Of a stretch of DNA of 64,000 bases, positions 53,416 through 62,123 are shown piece by piece. Each line of letters starts with the position of its first letter. Positions within the stretch are counted from its first letter, which is position 1. Under the pieces are notes generated by a model that worked only from the letters and a program-made list of their open reading frames with translations, did no database searches and had not been told where the DNA came from. This DNA comes from CAYMRL01 sp964398985 (GTDB lineage Bacteria; Deinococcota; Deinococci; Deinococcales; Trueperaceae). The stretch lies in NCBI GenBank assembly GCA_964398985.1, contig CAYNOS010000002.1, positions 58,465-122,464 of the forward strand. Reading direction: 5' to 3'. Both the position numbers and the translations under genes were made by a program.

Positions 53416-55206
53416 GTGAAGCGACAATCTGGGTCCGCAGCGGTCTTGCTCGCGACGACTCTCGGGCTCCTCACCGGCTGTGCCGGCGGTGGCCCGCAGC
53501 CCAGCGTGACGCTGGCTGCGCTGAGCCTCTCCGCTGGCGAGCTCGACCAACCGTTCCACTCCGACGTCACCGACTACACCGCACTGGTGGCCTTCCTCAT
53601 CGGGAGCCTGCGCTTGACTGCCGTTACGGCCGATCCCGAGGCGACCATCACGGTGAACGGCGTCGGTGTGGAGTCCGGCGAACCCAGCCAGGTGCTCGCG
53701 CTGGCAAAAGGCACCACCGTCATCACCGTCGCGGTCACAGCCGGCGACGGAGTGACGACGAAGGCGTACACGGTGTCCGTGACGCGCCAACCCGTCACTC
53801 AGTTCGCGCAACAGGCGTACGTGAAGGCGTCGAACACGGGCAGCGATGACCAGTTCGGCTACAGCGTAGCGCTGTCGGGCAACACGCTGGCTGTGGGGTC
53901 GTACCCCGAGGACAGCGGCGCCTCCGGCGTAGACGGGGATCAAGCCAACGACGACGTCATCAACGCGGGCGCGGTTTACGTCTTCGTACGCGACGGCACG
54001 ACGTGGACCCAGCAGGCGTACATCAAGGCATCGAACCCTCAGAACAGCGACCACTTCGGCTTCAGCGTGGCGGTGTCAGGGGACACTCTCGCAGTGGGGG
54101 CGCCCCTCGAGGACAGCAGCGCGACCGGGGTCGGCGGCAACCAGTTCGACGACAACGCCCCGGGTAGCGGCGCGGTCTACGTCTTCGTCCGAGACGGAGG
54201 TACGTGGACGCAAGAGGCATACGTAAAGGCATCGAACACCGGCACCGGCGACGCCTTCGGTTGGGACGTCGCGCTCTCGGGCGACACGCTGGCCGTTGGG
54301 GCAGCGGCAGAGGACAGCAACGGAGGTGGGGTCAACGGTGGTGGCCAGGCAGACGACAGCGCCGCGGCCAGCGGCGCAGCGTACGTGTTCGTGCGCTCCG
54401 CAGGTACGTGGATCCAAGAGGCGTACGTCAAGGCGTCGAACACCCGTGCCGGCAATCTCTTCGGCTCGAGCATCGCGCTCTCCGGCGACACGCTGGCCGT
54501 GGGCTCGTGGACGGAGAGCAGCAACGCCACCGGTGTCAACAACGGGAACCAGGCAGACGTCAGCGCCGTGGCCAGCGGCGCAGCGTACGTCTTCGTCCGA
54601 GTAGCCGGGGTGTGGAGTCAGCAGGCGTACGTCAAGGCATCGAACACGGAGGCTGGCGACTCGTTTGGCACACGCATCGCGCTCGATGCCGACACGTTGG
54701 CAGTCTCCGCTCCCGGTGAGGACGGCAACGGCGTTGGCGTCAACGGCGACCAGGACGACAACAACGCCGGCAGCAGCGGCGCGGTGTACGTCTTCCACCG
54801 CAGCGGCGGTACCTGGACACAGCAGGCGTACGTCAAGGCGTCGAACACCCAGACCGGGGATCAGTTCGGTGTGGGCGTAGCGGTCTCAGGTGATGTCCTG
54901 GCCGTGACTGCCAACATGGAGGACAGCAACGGCGTCGGCGTCAACGGTGGGAGCCAGGCCGACGACAGCGCCACCGCCAGTGGTGCAGCGTACGTGTACC
55001 TCCGTGAGGGATCGACGTGGACCCAGCATGCCTACGTGAAGGCATCGAACGCCGACGCGTTCGACAACCTTGGATTCGGAGTGGCTGTCGACGGCGACAT
55101 CCTCGCGATCGGAGCGCACCTGGAGAGCAGCGGCGCCACCGGCATCGACGGGAACCAGGCCGACAATAGCGCCACGAGCGCCGGGGCGGTGTACGTGTTC
55201 CACTGA
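53416..55206 (+). CDS. Lipoprotein with cadherin-like domain and seven FG-GAP-type repeats
   Basis: 596 residues. Lipobox LLATTLGLLTGC, so anchored outside the membrane. Residues about 32-128 fit a cadherin-like beta-sandwich (LAALSLSAGELDQPF, TVITVAVTAGDG). From about 132, seven repeats of 66-68 residues follow, each AYVKASNT-x-FG-VA-SGDTLAVGA-EDS-GV-G-Q-D-SGAVYVF-R, the FG-GAP form of a seven-bladed propeller; Asp-rich turns (DGDQANDD) could bind calcium. The start is fixed by a CATACT box 6 bases upstream. Function: probably surface adhesion or recognition. Confidence 0.88.
   Translation: MKRQSGSAAVLLATTLGLLTGCAGGGPQPSVTLAALSLSAGELDQPFHSDVTDYTALVAFLIGSLRLTAVTADPEATITVNGVGVESGEPSQVLALAKGTTVITVAVTAGDGVTTKAYTVSVTRQPVTQFAQQAYVKASNTGSDDQFGYSVALSGNTLAVGSYPEDSGASGVDGDQANDDVINAGAVYVFVRDGTTWTQQAYIKASNPQNSDHFGFSVAVSGDTLAVGAPLEDSSATGVGGNQFDDNAPGSGAVYVFVRDGGTWTQEAYVKASNTGTGDAFGWDVALSGDTLAVGAAAEDSNGGGVNGGGQADDSAAASGAAYVFVRSAGTWIQEAYVKASNTRAGNLFGSSIALSGDTLAVGSWTESSNATGVNNGNQADVSAVASGAAYVFVRVAGVWSQQAYVKASNTEAGDSFGTRIALDADTLAVSAPGEDGNGVGVNGDQDDNNAGSSGAVYVFHRSGGTWTQQAYVKASNTQTGDQFGVGVAVSGDVLAVTANMEDSNGVGVNGGSQADDSATASGAAYVYLREGSTWTQHAYVKASNADAFDNLGFGVAVDGDILAIGAHLESSGATGIDGNQADNSATSAGAVYVFH
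53806..55203 (+). repeat. Seven tandem ~200-bp coding repeats
   Basis: Repeat units begin near 53810, 54010, 54211, 54415, 54619, 54823 and 55024 with variants of CAGCAGGCGTACGTCAAGGC. Spacing is 200-204 bases. High DNA similarity suggests recent expansion or conversion. Confidence 0.9.
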
Positions 55207-55416
55207 CGCGCGCCTCCGGTCGTCCTCGACCGGTCACGCTTCGGCGAGGGGCCCCGCGGCCCAGCCGACTTCTCGCGGGCGCTGGGGCTGCTGGCGGGCC
55301 CGGACCTGGGTCTGGCCGACGTGATCACACACCGCGCGGGGTTGGCCGACGTCGAGGAGACCCTCCAAGCGGTCGGCAGACAGGTCGGCGTCAAGTCGGT
55401 AGTAGTGATGGGGTGA
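55207..55416 (+). pseudogene. C-terminal fragment of a zinc-type (MDR) alcohol dehydrogenase
   Basis: Directly after the propeller stop, the same frame reads FSRALGLLAGPDLGLADVIT, HRAGLADVEETLQAVGRQVG, VKSVVVMG and stops at 55414. This is the end of an MDR dehydrogenase (…VTHRFPLxDxxEAxxxxxxG…KVVL). No start codon or N-terminal domains remain, so it is a relic. Confidence 0.6.
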
Positions 55417-55476
55417 GAGCCACGTGCGGTGTTGCAGCCGCGCTGAACAGGCGGCGCAGAGCCGCTCACGCGGTCG

Positions 55477-56046
55477 CTACAGCTCGCGCACGAACCGCTC
55501 CAACACGACCGCCCACCGTTCCTTCGCGGCCTCGTTCTTCTCCTGTGACGCAAGGCGCGTGTGGTTCACGAGCACCGCCGTCTTGCCGTTGGGCCTCCGT
55601 TCGCTGGTGAACAAGACGGTGGAGCCGTCGGGTGCCTTGGCTCGCCAGGTCCTGCGCTTGTCCGAGCCGCCGAGCTTCGCTGCACCCGTGACGAGTGATA
55701 TGACCGCCGGATCGTCGGCCGCGAACGCGACCCACGCGTCCATGGCGTCCTGCACCGTGGTCCCGATCGTCTTGCTGACGCTCGTCTGGAACGTGCCGTC
55801 GGCCTGCTGCCCTGGTGCACGCTTCCCGGACTGCTGCTCGTAGGCCACCGTGATGCCCTGAGCCCACCAGCCTGGGTTAGCGACGCTGCTGCCGAGCTCT
55901 TCTTCGACCTTTCGCGCGATCTGAGCGTGAGTCAGGTCAGCAGCGCCTATCGACGCCATGAACGCCATCCAGTCTGCCCAGGGTCGGCCGGTAGTGCGTT
56001 CGATCGGCTCGAGGCTGATGCCCTTCAGCTTCCCCGGCTTGATCAT
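55477..56046 (-). CDS. DUF4287-like protein with SRPBCC/AHSA1-like C-terminal part
   Basis: 189 residues. The N-terminal part, ERTTGRPWADWMAFM with HAQIARKVEEELG and WWAQGITVAYEQQSGKR, matches the DUF4287 pattern. The C-terminal half (TVQDAMDAWVAF, RRTWRAKAPDGSTVLFTSER, KTAVLVNHTRLASQ) resembles an AHSA1/SRPBCC lobe, giving a small cytoplasmic ligand-binding protein. ATG 56046 is fixed by a TACGCT box 6 bases upstream. Biochemical role unknown. Confidence 0.75.
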   Translation of the reverse strand: MIKPGKLKGISLEPIERTTGRPWADWMAFMASIGAADLTHAQIARKVEEELGSSVANPGWWAQGITVAYEQQSGKRAPGQQADGTFQTSVSKTIGTTVQDAMDAWVAFAADDPAVISLVTGAAKLGGSDKRRTWRAKAPDGSTVLFTSERRPNGKTAVLVNHTRLASQEKNEAAKERWAVVLERFVREL

Positions 56047-56052
56047 GCCTCA

Positions 56053-56058
56053 AGCGTA
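56053..56058 (-). promoter_or_regulatory. -10 box TACGCT, leaderless promoter of the DUF4287-like gene
   Basis: Minus-strand TACGCT ends 6 bases before ATG 56046. Confidence 0.5.
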
Positions 56059-56068
56059 CGGTGTCTCG

Positions 56069-56380
56069 ATGAGGGTCGAGTCGAACCCTCACCTCGAGCG
56101 GGTCGCAGCTGAGGGCGACCTCGACGTACACGACGCCCCGCTCGACCTCGCCTCCGACATCGGCGACGAGCACCAGCGGCTCAAGAGCCACGTCGAAGCG
56201 GACGCCGACCTGCACAGGTTCGCAGGCTTCTACCGCGATCGACTTGAGGAGGAGCTGGCCAGGTCCGCCACGAACAGTCCCCCCAACGAGTCGCACGCGA
56301 GAAGTTCACCCCGCGCCGCTTCCGACCTCTACACGGCCCTCCACGACTCCCATACATCGCCTACGCCGCGCACTCGCTAA
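56069..56380 (+). CDS. Doubtful ORF, 103 residues
   Basis: Plus-strand frame from ATG 56069. The first 70 residues look protein-like and helical (QRLKSHVEADADLHRFAGFY, RDRLEEELAR); the last 35 are Ser/Pro/His noise, as if truncated or frameshifted. No ribosome site. Divergent from the DUF4287-like gene. May be a decayed gene. Confidence 0.25.
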   Translation: MRVESNPHLERVAAEGDLDVHDAPLDLASDIGDEHQRLKSHVEADADLHRFAGFYRDRLEEELARSATNSPPNESHARSSPRAASDLYTALHDSHTSPTPRTR

Positions 56381-56491
56381 GCTCCGCTCAGGATCATGGC
56401 TGGATCGTGCGCACCGGGCCCGAGCAGACTCGTATCTCCACGGGCCACGAGGCGCGACCGGATCCAGGCGACCGTAGGGAGGACACCCGTC

Positions 56492-56929
56492 GTGGAACTC
56501 GAAACCTACCGGAGACGGTTCTTCGTCGATCCACAGCCGCCGTCGCGCTTCGACTACGTGGGCCTCAACGGCGTGACCCTGTACTTCGCTGACTTCGCCG
56601 CCGCGACCGCCTACTACGAGCAGGTCCTCGGCCCACCCGCCTACGTCGAAGGCGACGACACGCGCGGTTGGCGTGTTGGCGAGACGTGGCTGACCCTACT
56701 GCGAGGCGCCAAAGGAGCGCCACGGAACGTGGAACTGCTGTTCGTCATGCAGACTCCCGAGGAGGCTGAGCGGCTGCAGGCTGCGTTCGTTGCCGCGGGC
56801 GGCACAGGTAGCCCACCTAGCGATCAGCTCATGTACGAGCGGGTGCGCTCCTGCCCGGTGAGAGACCCGTTCGGTACCGAGATCCTGGTCATCGCGTGGC
56901 TAGGGGAGGAGCTGGCGGACGAGACTTGA
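56492..56929 (+). CDS. VOC-family (glyoxalase/dioxygenase-fold) protein
   Basis: 145 residues, one VOC domain: FDYVGLNGVTLYFADFAAAT with YYEQVLGPPAYVEGDD, VELLFVMQTPEEAERLQAAF, and PVRDPFGTEILVI at the end. The metal-site positions are not all His/Glu, so enzymatic activity is uncertain; such proteins can bind antibiotics or small metabolites. GTG 56492 has GGGAGGA 7 bases upstream, which decides the start over an in-frame ATG at 56396. Confidence 0.82.
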   Translation: MELETYRRRFFVDPQPPSRFDYVGLNGVTLYFADFAAATAYYEQVLGPPAYVEGDDTRGWRVGETWLTLLRGAKGAPRNVELLFVMQTPEEAERLQAAFVAAGGTGSPPSDQLMYERVRSCPVRDPFGTEILVIAWLGEELADET

Positions 56930-57047
56930 CCGTCGGCAGGAGCGCGGGCTGGACTGGGCTAACGCTCGGCACTGGTGCGTACGCGTTCCAGACCCGATCG
57001 ACGACCACCGCTCCCTGAGCGGCGTGAAGCCACCGATTCAAGCGGCC

Positions 57048-57095
57048 GCCTGGCTCGACCTCCGCCTGGCTCGACCTCCGCCTAGCTCGACCGCC
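57048..57095. repeat. Three tandem 16-bp repeats
   Basis: GCCTGGCTCGACCTCC twice, then a variant GCCTAGCTCGACCGCC; the third copy covers the stop codon of the small membrane protein. Confidence 0.85.
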
Positions 57096-57243
57096 GCTTG
57101 GCGTTCGCCCAGCGCAGGACGAGGAAGCCGGTGCCTACCGTCCCCATCACGAGCATCGCGACGGCAGCGGCGGTCCGATCGGTGAGGAACAGGTACACGG
57201 CCGAACCCATGAAGAACAGGTCGACGAGCAGCACCAACAACAT
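57082..57243 (-). CDS. Small membrane protein, 53 residues
   Basis: ATG 57243, preceded by GGGAGG 7 bases upstream. Two hydrophobic helices: LLVLLVDLFFMGSAVYLFL and AAAVAMLVMGTVGTGFLVL, with a basic tail (RWANAKRRSS) on the cytoplasmic side. Unknown function; such small hairpins often regulate membrane complexes. Confidence 0.65.
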   Translation of the reverse strand: MLLVLLVDLFFMGSAVYLFLTDRTAAAVAMLVMGTVGTGFLVLRWANAKRRSS

Positions 57244-57639
57244 CTCGGGGCCTCCCTGTGGTCATGCGGATTCTACGACGCGGTTTCTTCCGCGATCGAC
57301 CGCACCTCTCCTCAGGGGAGCGAGCGCGGGTGACCCACGGTCACGGCGGGATCGGAGCTGACTACCAGGTAGATCAGGCCCCAGCCCCACGCGCCCAGGT
57401 AGAACTTGTGGATGCCGANNNNNNNNNNNNNNNNNNNNNNNNNNNNNNNNNNNNNNNNNNNNNNNNNNNNNNNNNNNNNNNNNNNNNNNNNNNNNNNNNN
57501 NNNNNNNNNNNNNNNNNNACCAGGTAGATCAGGCCCCAGCCCCACGCGCCCAGGTAGAACTTGTGGATGCCGAAACCACCAAAGCGGGTCGAACTGGCGG
57601 CGGGGCATCTCGGCACGAGTCTGGCCTGTACGGCCCCGC
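57244..57639. other. Gap region with TM2-domain fragment
   Basis: Holds 100 N (57419-57518) flanked by identical 55-mers (57364-57418 and 57519-57573). On the minus strand the 55-mer reads GFGIHKFYLGAWGWGLIYLV, the heart of a TM2 domain, but the flanks on both sides depart from TM2 sequence almost at once, so no gene can be called. Confidence 0.6.
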
Positions 57640-59223
57640 CTACCTCTCCTCGTTCGCTGCCTGAGTCACCGTCGCCATCGGCCGCACGTCGATGGCCAGG
57701 CCGCCGTTGCCCTGGAACACGCTCGACCGCACGGCGCCGCTGGTCGAGTCGAGGAACAGCACGCCCGCCCCCCTGTTCCCGGTGAACGTACTGCCCTCGA
57801 CCTCGAGAGTCGCCGTTTCTGACGCGACCAACCCTGCGAGGTTGGACTGCAACGTGGTGCGCAGCACCGTGGCCTTCGCGTTCCCGTAGGCGTAGATCCC
57901 GGCACCGTCGTTACCATCGAAGCTCGCCTCGACGGCCGTCACCGCGCTCGAGCCGCTGGCATCGATGGCGTCGCCTCCCGTCGTCGTGAACGTGCCGCGC
58001 TCGAGGAAGAGGGTTGCCTCGCCCCTCACGAACAAACCGCCCTCGTTGCCCGTAACGGTCGCGCCGATCAGCACGACCTCGGCCGCGTCATCGAACCAGG
58101 CGCTGGCGTAGGAGCCGTTGCCTGTGATGGTGGGAGCGGTGAGGAGCATCGAGCTGTCGTGGATGACCTCCATCGCTCCACCTGGGTTGTCGAGGAACTG
58201 GTCACCGTCGCTCACGTACCGCGACGCGTCCTCCAGCAGCAGCGCCGAGCGGACCATGTCGGCAGCCTCGTCGAGCCCACCGTTGTTCCGGTACGTGTTC
58301 GCTTGTGCCCTCACGTCCGCGGTTCCGTAGAGCGAGAGCGCGTACCGTGGGTTGCCTTCGATCAGGTTCCCGAGCAGCGACACCGTGGCCTCGTCCCCGA
58401 ACCGTAGGGCGTCAAAGTCCGCGTAGCCTGTCTCCGCATCGACGCCGTTGGCCGAGAAGGTGTTTGACTTGATCGTCGCCGTTGCCCGGCCCCTTACGCT
58501 CAGCGCCGACTCCTCGGTTCCGGCGAAGAGTGAGTCTGTCACTGTCAGAATGGCGTCTTGTTCGGCGAACGCACCGTGCACGTTGCGGTCGAACGAGGTC
58601 TGACGCAACTCGACCGTGGCGCTGCCCGTGACCTCGAGTGCCACGAGTTCGTTGAACTGGAACAACGTGCCAGTGACGGTGGCTGTCGACGACCCGGTCA
58701 CGTACAGCCCTGAGCCGTAACCGTACGCCTTGAGGTCGTCAGGGGCGCCGTTGCGAGCTCCCGACAGGTAGATCCTGGCGAGTACCAGCTGACCGTCGAG
58801 GACTTGGATGAGGTCGGTCCCGAACGCGTTCGCCTCACTGGGCTCCGAGGCGTCGATACGCAGGTTATCGAGGCTCACCGACGCTCCGCCCTCGATGCGG
58901 ACGACCGTTCCGCTACCCGTGTACTGGATGGTCGTGTCCTCGGGGCCAGCGCCGCTCAACTCGAAGTCACGCGTGATCACGAGTGGCCGGCTCAGCACGA
59001 TCGAGCCGGCTGGCAGGACCAGGCTGCCCCCCGCGGCGGCGGCCTCGATGAGTCGCGACTCTGAGATCGGGGTCGCTGGCGGAGCCGCGCCCGAGCCCGT
59101 CGCGAGCATCAACGACGCTACGGCAGTAACGACCGCCGCGCGCAGCGGCCTCGCCGGCCGCCGCGACCGCGCATGAAGGTGAGTCGATGCCGTACGTGGT
59201 AGGTGCTGCCGATGCCTGTTCAT
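57640..59223 (-). CDS. Exported right-handed beta-helix protein
   Basis: 527 residues. Basic N terminus and hydrophobic stretch (AAVVTAVASLMLATGSGAA), cleavage near 47. LPAGSIVLSRPLVITRDFEL then GAGPEDTTIQYTG is the typical cap of a pectate-lyase-like helix; about 18 rungs of 22-24 residues follow (ATVTGTLFQFNELVALEVTG, ATATIKSNTFSANGVD, ATLFLERGTFTTTGGDAIDA). Ser/Thr-Ala-Thr-Val pattern per rung is unusually regular. No catalytic residues identified. Second beta-helix protein in this region, unrelated in detail to the one at 52002. Confidence 0.82.
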   Translation of the reverse strand: MNRHRQHLPRTASTHLHARSRRPARPLRAAVVTAVASLMLATGSGAAPPATPISESRLIEAAAAGGSLVLPAGSIVLSRPLVITRDFELSGAGPEDTTIQYTGSGTVVRIEGGASVSLDNLRIDASEPSEANAFGTDLIQVLDGQLVLARIYLSGARNGAPDDLKAYGYGSGLYVTGSSTATVTGTLFQFNELVALEVTGSATVELRQTSFDRNVHGAFAEQDAILTVTDSLFAGTEESALSVRGRATATIKSNTFSANGVDAETGYADFDALRFGDEATVSLLGNLIEGNPRYALSLYGTADVRAQANTYRNNGGLDEAADMVRSALLLEDASRYVSDGDQFLDNPGGAMEVIHDSSMLLTAPTITGNGSYASAWFDDAAEVVLIGATVTGNEGGLFVRGEATLFLERGTFTTTGGDAIDASGSSAVTAVEASFDGNDGAGIYAYGNAKATVLRTTLQSNLAGLVASETATLEVEGSTFTGNRGAGVLFLDSTSGAVRSSVFQGNGGLAIDVRPMATVTQAANEER

Positions 59224-59315
59224 GCCTCATCTTCGCGGGCCGCCGTTGCGGAGGCGTTTCAGGTCGACACCTCGTGTCGGCGCCGAGAACCCCGTCGGCA
59301 GCAGTCACAGCGGGA

Positions 59316-59483
59316 CTAGCCCCCCTTGCCAGCGCCCTTCTCTTTGCCCTTGTTGCTCGCTCCGTAGTACGCCAACGCTGCGATCACCATGGCTATCCCG
59401 GCGCCGAAGAAGACGATGCTGACATCGCCCGACCAATCAACGACCCGGGTGAAGAAGTTGACGCTCAACACCGCGACGACCAC
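59316..59483 (-). CDS. Small two-helix membrane protein, about 55 residues
   Basis: GTG 59483 is the probable start, since upstream codons of the longer frame look non-coding. Helices VVAVLSVNFF and VSIVFFGAGIAMVIAALAYY, then a Lys/Gly tail (GASNKGKEKGAGKGG). No ribosome site is obvious. Function unknown. Confidence 0.5.
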   Translation of the reverse strand: MVVAVLSVNFFTRVVDWSGDVSIVFFGAGIAMVIAALAYYGASNKGKEKGAGKGG

Positions 59484-59498
59484 GCTGATGAGACCATC

Positions 59499-59871
59499 AT
59501 GACCCGTATCGGCCTGCTGGGCTGCTGGCCCTCGTTCGTGACCGGTTCCCATCGAGTCGAGGTGGTCGCTGACGGCGTGAAACTTCAGTGGGACACGTGT
59601 CATCCAGTTGGCGGCACCTCACGGGATCGAGGTCGGCGAGTCCTTCGCGTTCGCCCTGCCGCACACCTCCATGTTCACCATCGAAGGTTCGGTCGCCGAG
59701 ATTGATGAAGGCGGCTTCGCGGATTACACCTACTCCTTCGGCGGGCTGGGGGACGCTTCGGCTGCGTTCGCGGGATCGGAGCTGAGCAAGGGCAGCTTCT
59801 CGATCAGGTTCGCCGGCATGCCTGAGGCGAACCGGCCGGTGAACGTGACGGTGTACGTACGCGTGGAATAG
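59499..59871 (+). pseudogene. Possible frameshifted small gene
   Basis: From ATG 59499 the frame reads MTRIGLLGCWPSFVTGSHRV, EVVADGVKL; from about 59580 the protein-like signal moves to another frame: FSGTRVIQLAAPHGIEVGES, FAFALPHTSMFTIEG ... VNVTVYVRVE. A one-base shift near GTGAAAC (59578-59584) would join them into one protein of about 123 residues. Alternatively only the second part (TTG 59608 onward, 87 residues) is translated. Beta-rich, no family recognised. Confidence 0.35.
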
Positions 59872-59933
59872 CTCTGGCACGGCTGCTGTGACCACTCAGG
59901 TTCGATCGGGTCGACAGTAGGGCACACTGGAGC

Positions 59934-61844
59934 ATGCCATACCGTCGCCTTCCTGTCGGCACGATCATCCTCTTTGGCCTCTTGACCATGGCGCTTGGTT
60001 CGTGCAGTGGCTCACCGGGTGAGCCGATACCGGTCGGAGCCAAGAGGGTGGCTGGCGCCGTCGTGTTGCCTACAGGCGTCGCCGTGGACCTGGCCGCGCT
60101 CGCGGTGGTGACGCCGTTCGGTGAGTATCCGGTCGGTGCCGACGGGAGATACGCCGCGCTGGTGAGCGCAGGCGCCAAAACGGAACTGGGTGTTCAGACG
60201 GCAGCGGGCGACCTGCTGCTCCTTGGCGTCACCGGTGGTACCAACGCGACGCTGTCCACCGCCAGCACGTCGGAGGCGCTCCTTTACTACCTGGTCGGCG
60301 GCATGTGGCTCCCGGCCGATCAGCAAGACACGGTGAGGGACCTGCTCAGGGCCAGGAGCGAGTCCGGGATGCTGACGCCGCATCTCGACCGCCTGTTGCA
60401 AGCGGGTGGCAACGGGCTGCTGGCGCCGGACGCCGCTCTCGAGGCCGCCTTGACTGCCGCGCACGCAGGCATGCTCGGCGATGCCGGCCTGCGTGCGGCC
60501 GCCCGGCCCGCCGCCATCTGCCCTGCTCTGGCACCGGCGCAGGCCGGCCAGCTGAGCGTGATCATCCACGAAGGCACCACCAGGCGGGCAGGCTCGATGG
60601 TCCTTCACAACGAGAATGGTCTGGGGATCGTCGCCATGAACGGGCTGAGGCGCCCGGGTGCCCTGCTCGCCTACGAGGTCTCGTGGCAGGACGTCGATCA
60701 GAACCATCACGATGTCGAGCCGCCGCAGCTGGCAGCCAGGGTCGAGGTGCCTGCTACGGGCAACCTCGAGTTCTTCGCTGCCCTGGAGGACATCATCACG
60801 GGAGACGCGCCGTGGGCCCCCGTGTTCAGCGAGCCGCTGCTCCTGGCCGGCCACGAGAACGCCTCGATGACTCAGTACGAGGTCGTGCTCATCGGTCCCA
60901 GCGCGTCCGGCCTCAAGGGTGACATCTGGCACGATTCGCGCTTCGCCTCGCTCCAGGAGGAGTGGGAGGAGGTCGCGTTCGAGAAGTCGGTGGAGCTGTT
61001 CCTCGACGAGATGCTGGTCCCGCTCATCGAGGTCTACACGCTCGGCGCCGTTGCCAAGTTCGATGCCGCTGCGCTCAAGAAGGCGCGCGACAGGGTGAGG
61101 ATCATCTACGACAAGCACCTCATGGGCCTAGGCGTCTTCCTCAAGGCCGATCCGATCGGTGGCTACGCCGCCGGTCTGAGGTTCGTCATCGAGGAGATGG
61201 TGGTCAACAAGACCCTGCGCAGCGACATGATCGGGATGCTCACCGAAGCACTGGGCCAGAGCGAGGCCAACAAGCTGTCGGTCGAGGCGCTCGACAAGAA
61301 GCTCGCCAGCCGGGCGGCTGCCAGCGCCATCGCGGCTGCAGTCGAGACGGTTCTGGTGGGCGGCGACATCACCAAGATAGTCACGGACCTGGTGACCAAC
61401 CCCATGACGGCGTCGTGGCAGGTCGAAGCCATGCCCGCGCGTTTCCTGGTTGACCCGCCGTCGGCCACGATCACCACGGACAACGCGGTCGCCAGGTTCG
61501 AGATCAAGCTGGTTGGTGAGTTCCCCTCCGGCAACGTCCGCTTCCGCTGGTCCACCAGCGGCAAGCACGGAGTCCTCTACGACCTGCTCACTGAAGACGT
61601 CATCGTCGACACGACCTCGCCGGAGATCTGGTACTACCACAACGACCCGGCGGTGTTGAACGACCACCACGTCGACTCGATCCTGCTCGAGGTCTTCGTT
61701 CTGGAGGATGGCGTGACGGTCATACCACCCGACGCCAAGCCGCTAGGCAAGGGTCAGGCGTTGGTGCGCGGCGAACGCGACCCCATGGATGGGTGCGTGT
61801 GGGAGTGTGACGAGACAGGCTTGTGCACTATCTATTGCCCGTAG
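59934..61844 (+). CDS. Large lipoprotein, unknown function
   Basis: 636 residues. Signal and lipobox IILFGLLTMALGSC, so lipid-anchored. Residues 30-110 look like a carboxypeptidase-regulatory/transthyretin-like beta-sandwich (VAGAVVLPTGVAVDLAALAV, GADGRYAALV). The middle is helical (FEKSVELFLDEMLVPLIEVY, ALKKARDRVRIIYDKHLMGL), and the end is an Ig-like beta domain (ARFEIKLVGEFPSGNVRFRW) closing with a cysteine-rich tail (CVWECDETGLCTIYCP). TGGAG sits 2 bases before ATG 59934. No homologue recognised; probably a surface protein. Confidence 0.75.
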   Translation: MPYRRLPVGTIILFGLLTMALGSCSGSPGEPIPVGAKRVAGAVVLPTGVAVDLAALAVVTPFGEYPVGADGRYAALVSAGAKTELGVQTAAGDLLLLGVTGGTNATLSTASTSEALLYYLVGGMWLPADQQDTVRDLLRARSESGMLTPHLDRLLQAGGNGLLAPDAALEAALTAAHAGMLGDAGLRAAARPAAICPALAPAQAGQLSVIIHEGTTRRAGSMVLHNENGLGIVAMNGLRRPGALLAYEVSWQDVDQNHHDVEPPQLAARVEVPATGNLEFFAALEDIITGDAPWAPVFSEPLLLAGHENASMTQYEVVLIGPSASGLKGDIWHDSRFASLQEEWEEVAFEKSVELFLDEMLVPLIEVYTLGAVAKFDAAALKKARDRVRIIYDKHLMGLGVFLKADPIGGYAAGLRFVIEEMVVNKTLRSDMIGMLTEALGQSEANKLSVEALDKKLASRAAASAIAAAVETVLVGGDITKIVTDLVTNPMTASWQVEAMPARFLVDPPSATITTDNAVARFEIKLVGEFPSGNVRFRWSTSGKHGVLYDLLTEDVIVDTTSPEIWYYHNDPAVLNDHHVDSILLEVFVLEDGVTVIPPDAKPLGKGQALVRGERDPMDGCVWECDETGLCTIYCP

Positions 61845-61882
61845 CGGTCTCGAAGCCGGGGTGATCGGGAAGCACGTGAACC

Positions 61883-61910
61883 TTGACAACCTTCCGACGA
61901 TGCCTATACT
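61883..61910 (+). promoter_or_regulatory. Consensus sigma-70-type promoter TTGACA-16-TATACT
   Basis: TTGACA at 61883-61888, 16-base spacer, TATACT at 61905-61910: the best promoter in the window. ATG 61918 is 7 bases after the -10, again leaderless. Confidence 0.8.
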
Positions 61911-61917
61911 GAACTAG

Positions 61918-61939
61918 ATGGTTCACTATGCGCCCTCGA
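61918..61939 (+). CDS. 5' end of a gene lost in the assembly gap
   Basis: ATG plus six codons (MVHYAPS) before the N run. Only the start is visible, so no product can be named. Placement just before a DUF4143 ATPase might suggest a small partner gene, but that is inference. Confidence 0.45.
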
Positions 61940-62117
61940 NNNNNNNNNNNNNNNNNNNNNNNNNNNNNNNNNNNNNNNNNNNNNNNNNNNNNNNNNNNNN
62001 NNNNNNNNNNNNNNNNNNNNNNNNNNNNNNNNNNNNNNNTCGAGTAGGAGACCAGGTGTGACTTCCACTTGAGCCTGCACACCACGCCTGAACCTTGCAA
62101 AGTGAAAGTCAGGCTTT

Positions 62118-62123
62118 TAATAT
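62118..62123 (+). promoter_or_regulatory. -10 box TAATAT, leaderless promoter of the ATPase gene
   Basis: TAATAT ends 6 bases before ATG 62130; the local sequence is AT-rich compared with the surroundings. Confidence 0.55.

Noticed and set aside
55937..56296. 119-codon minus-strand ORF
   Set aside because: Overlaps the DUF4287-like gene start and its promoter; composition looks antisense.
57312..57616. Minus-strand ORFs spanning the second gap
   Set aside because: Built on N codons and a duplicated 55-mer; only about 22 residues of real TM2 homology.
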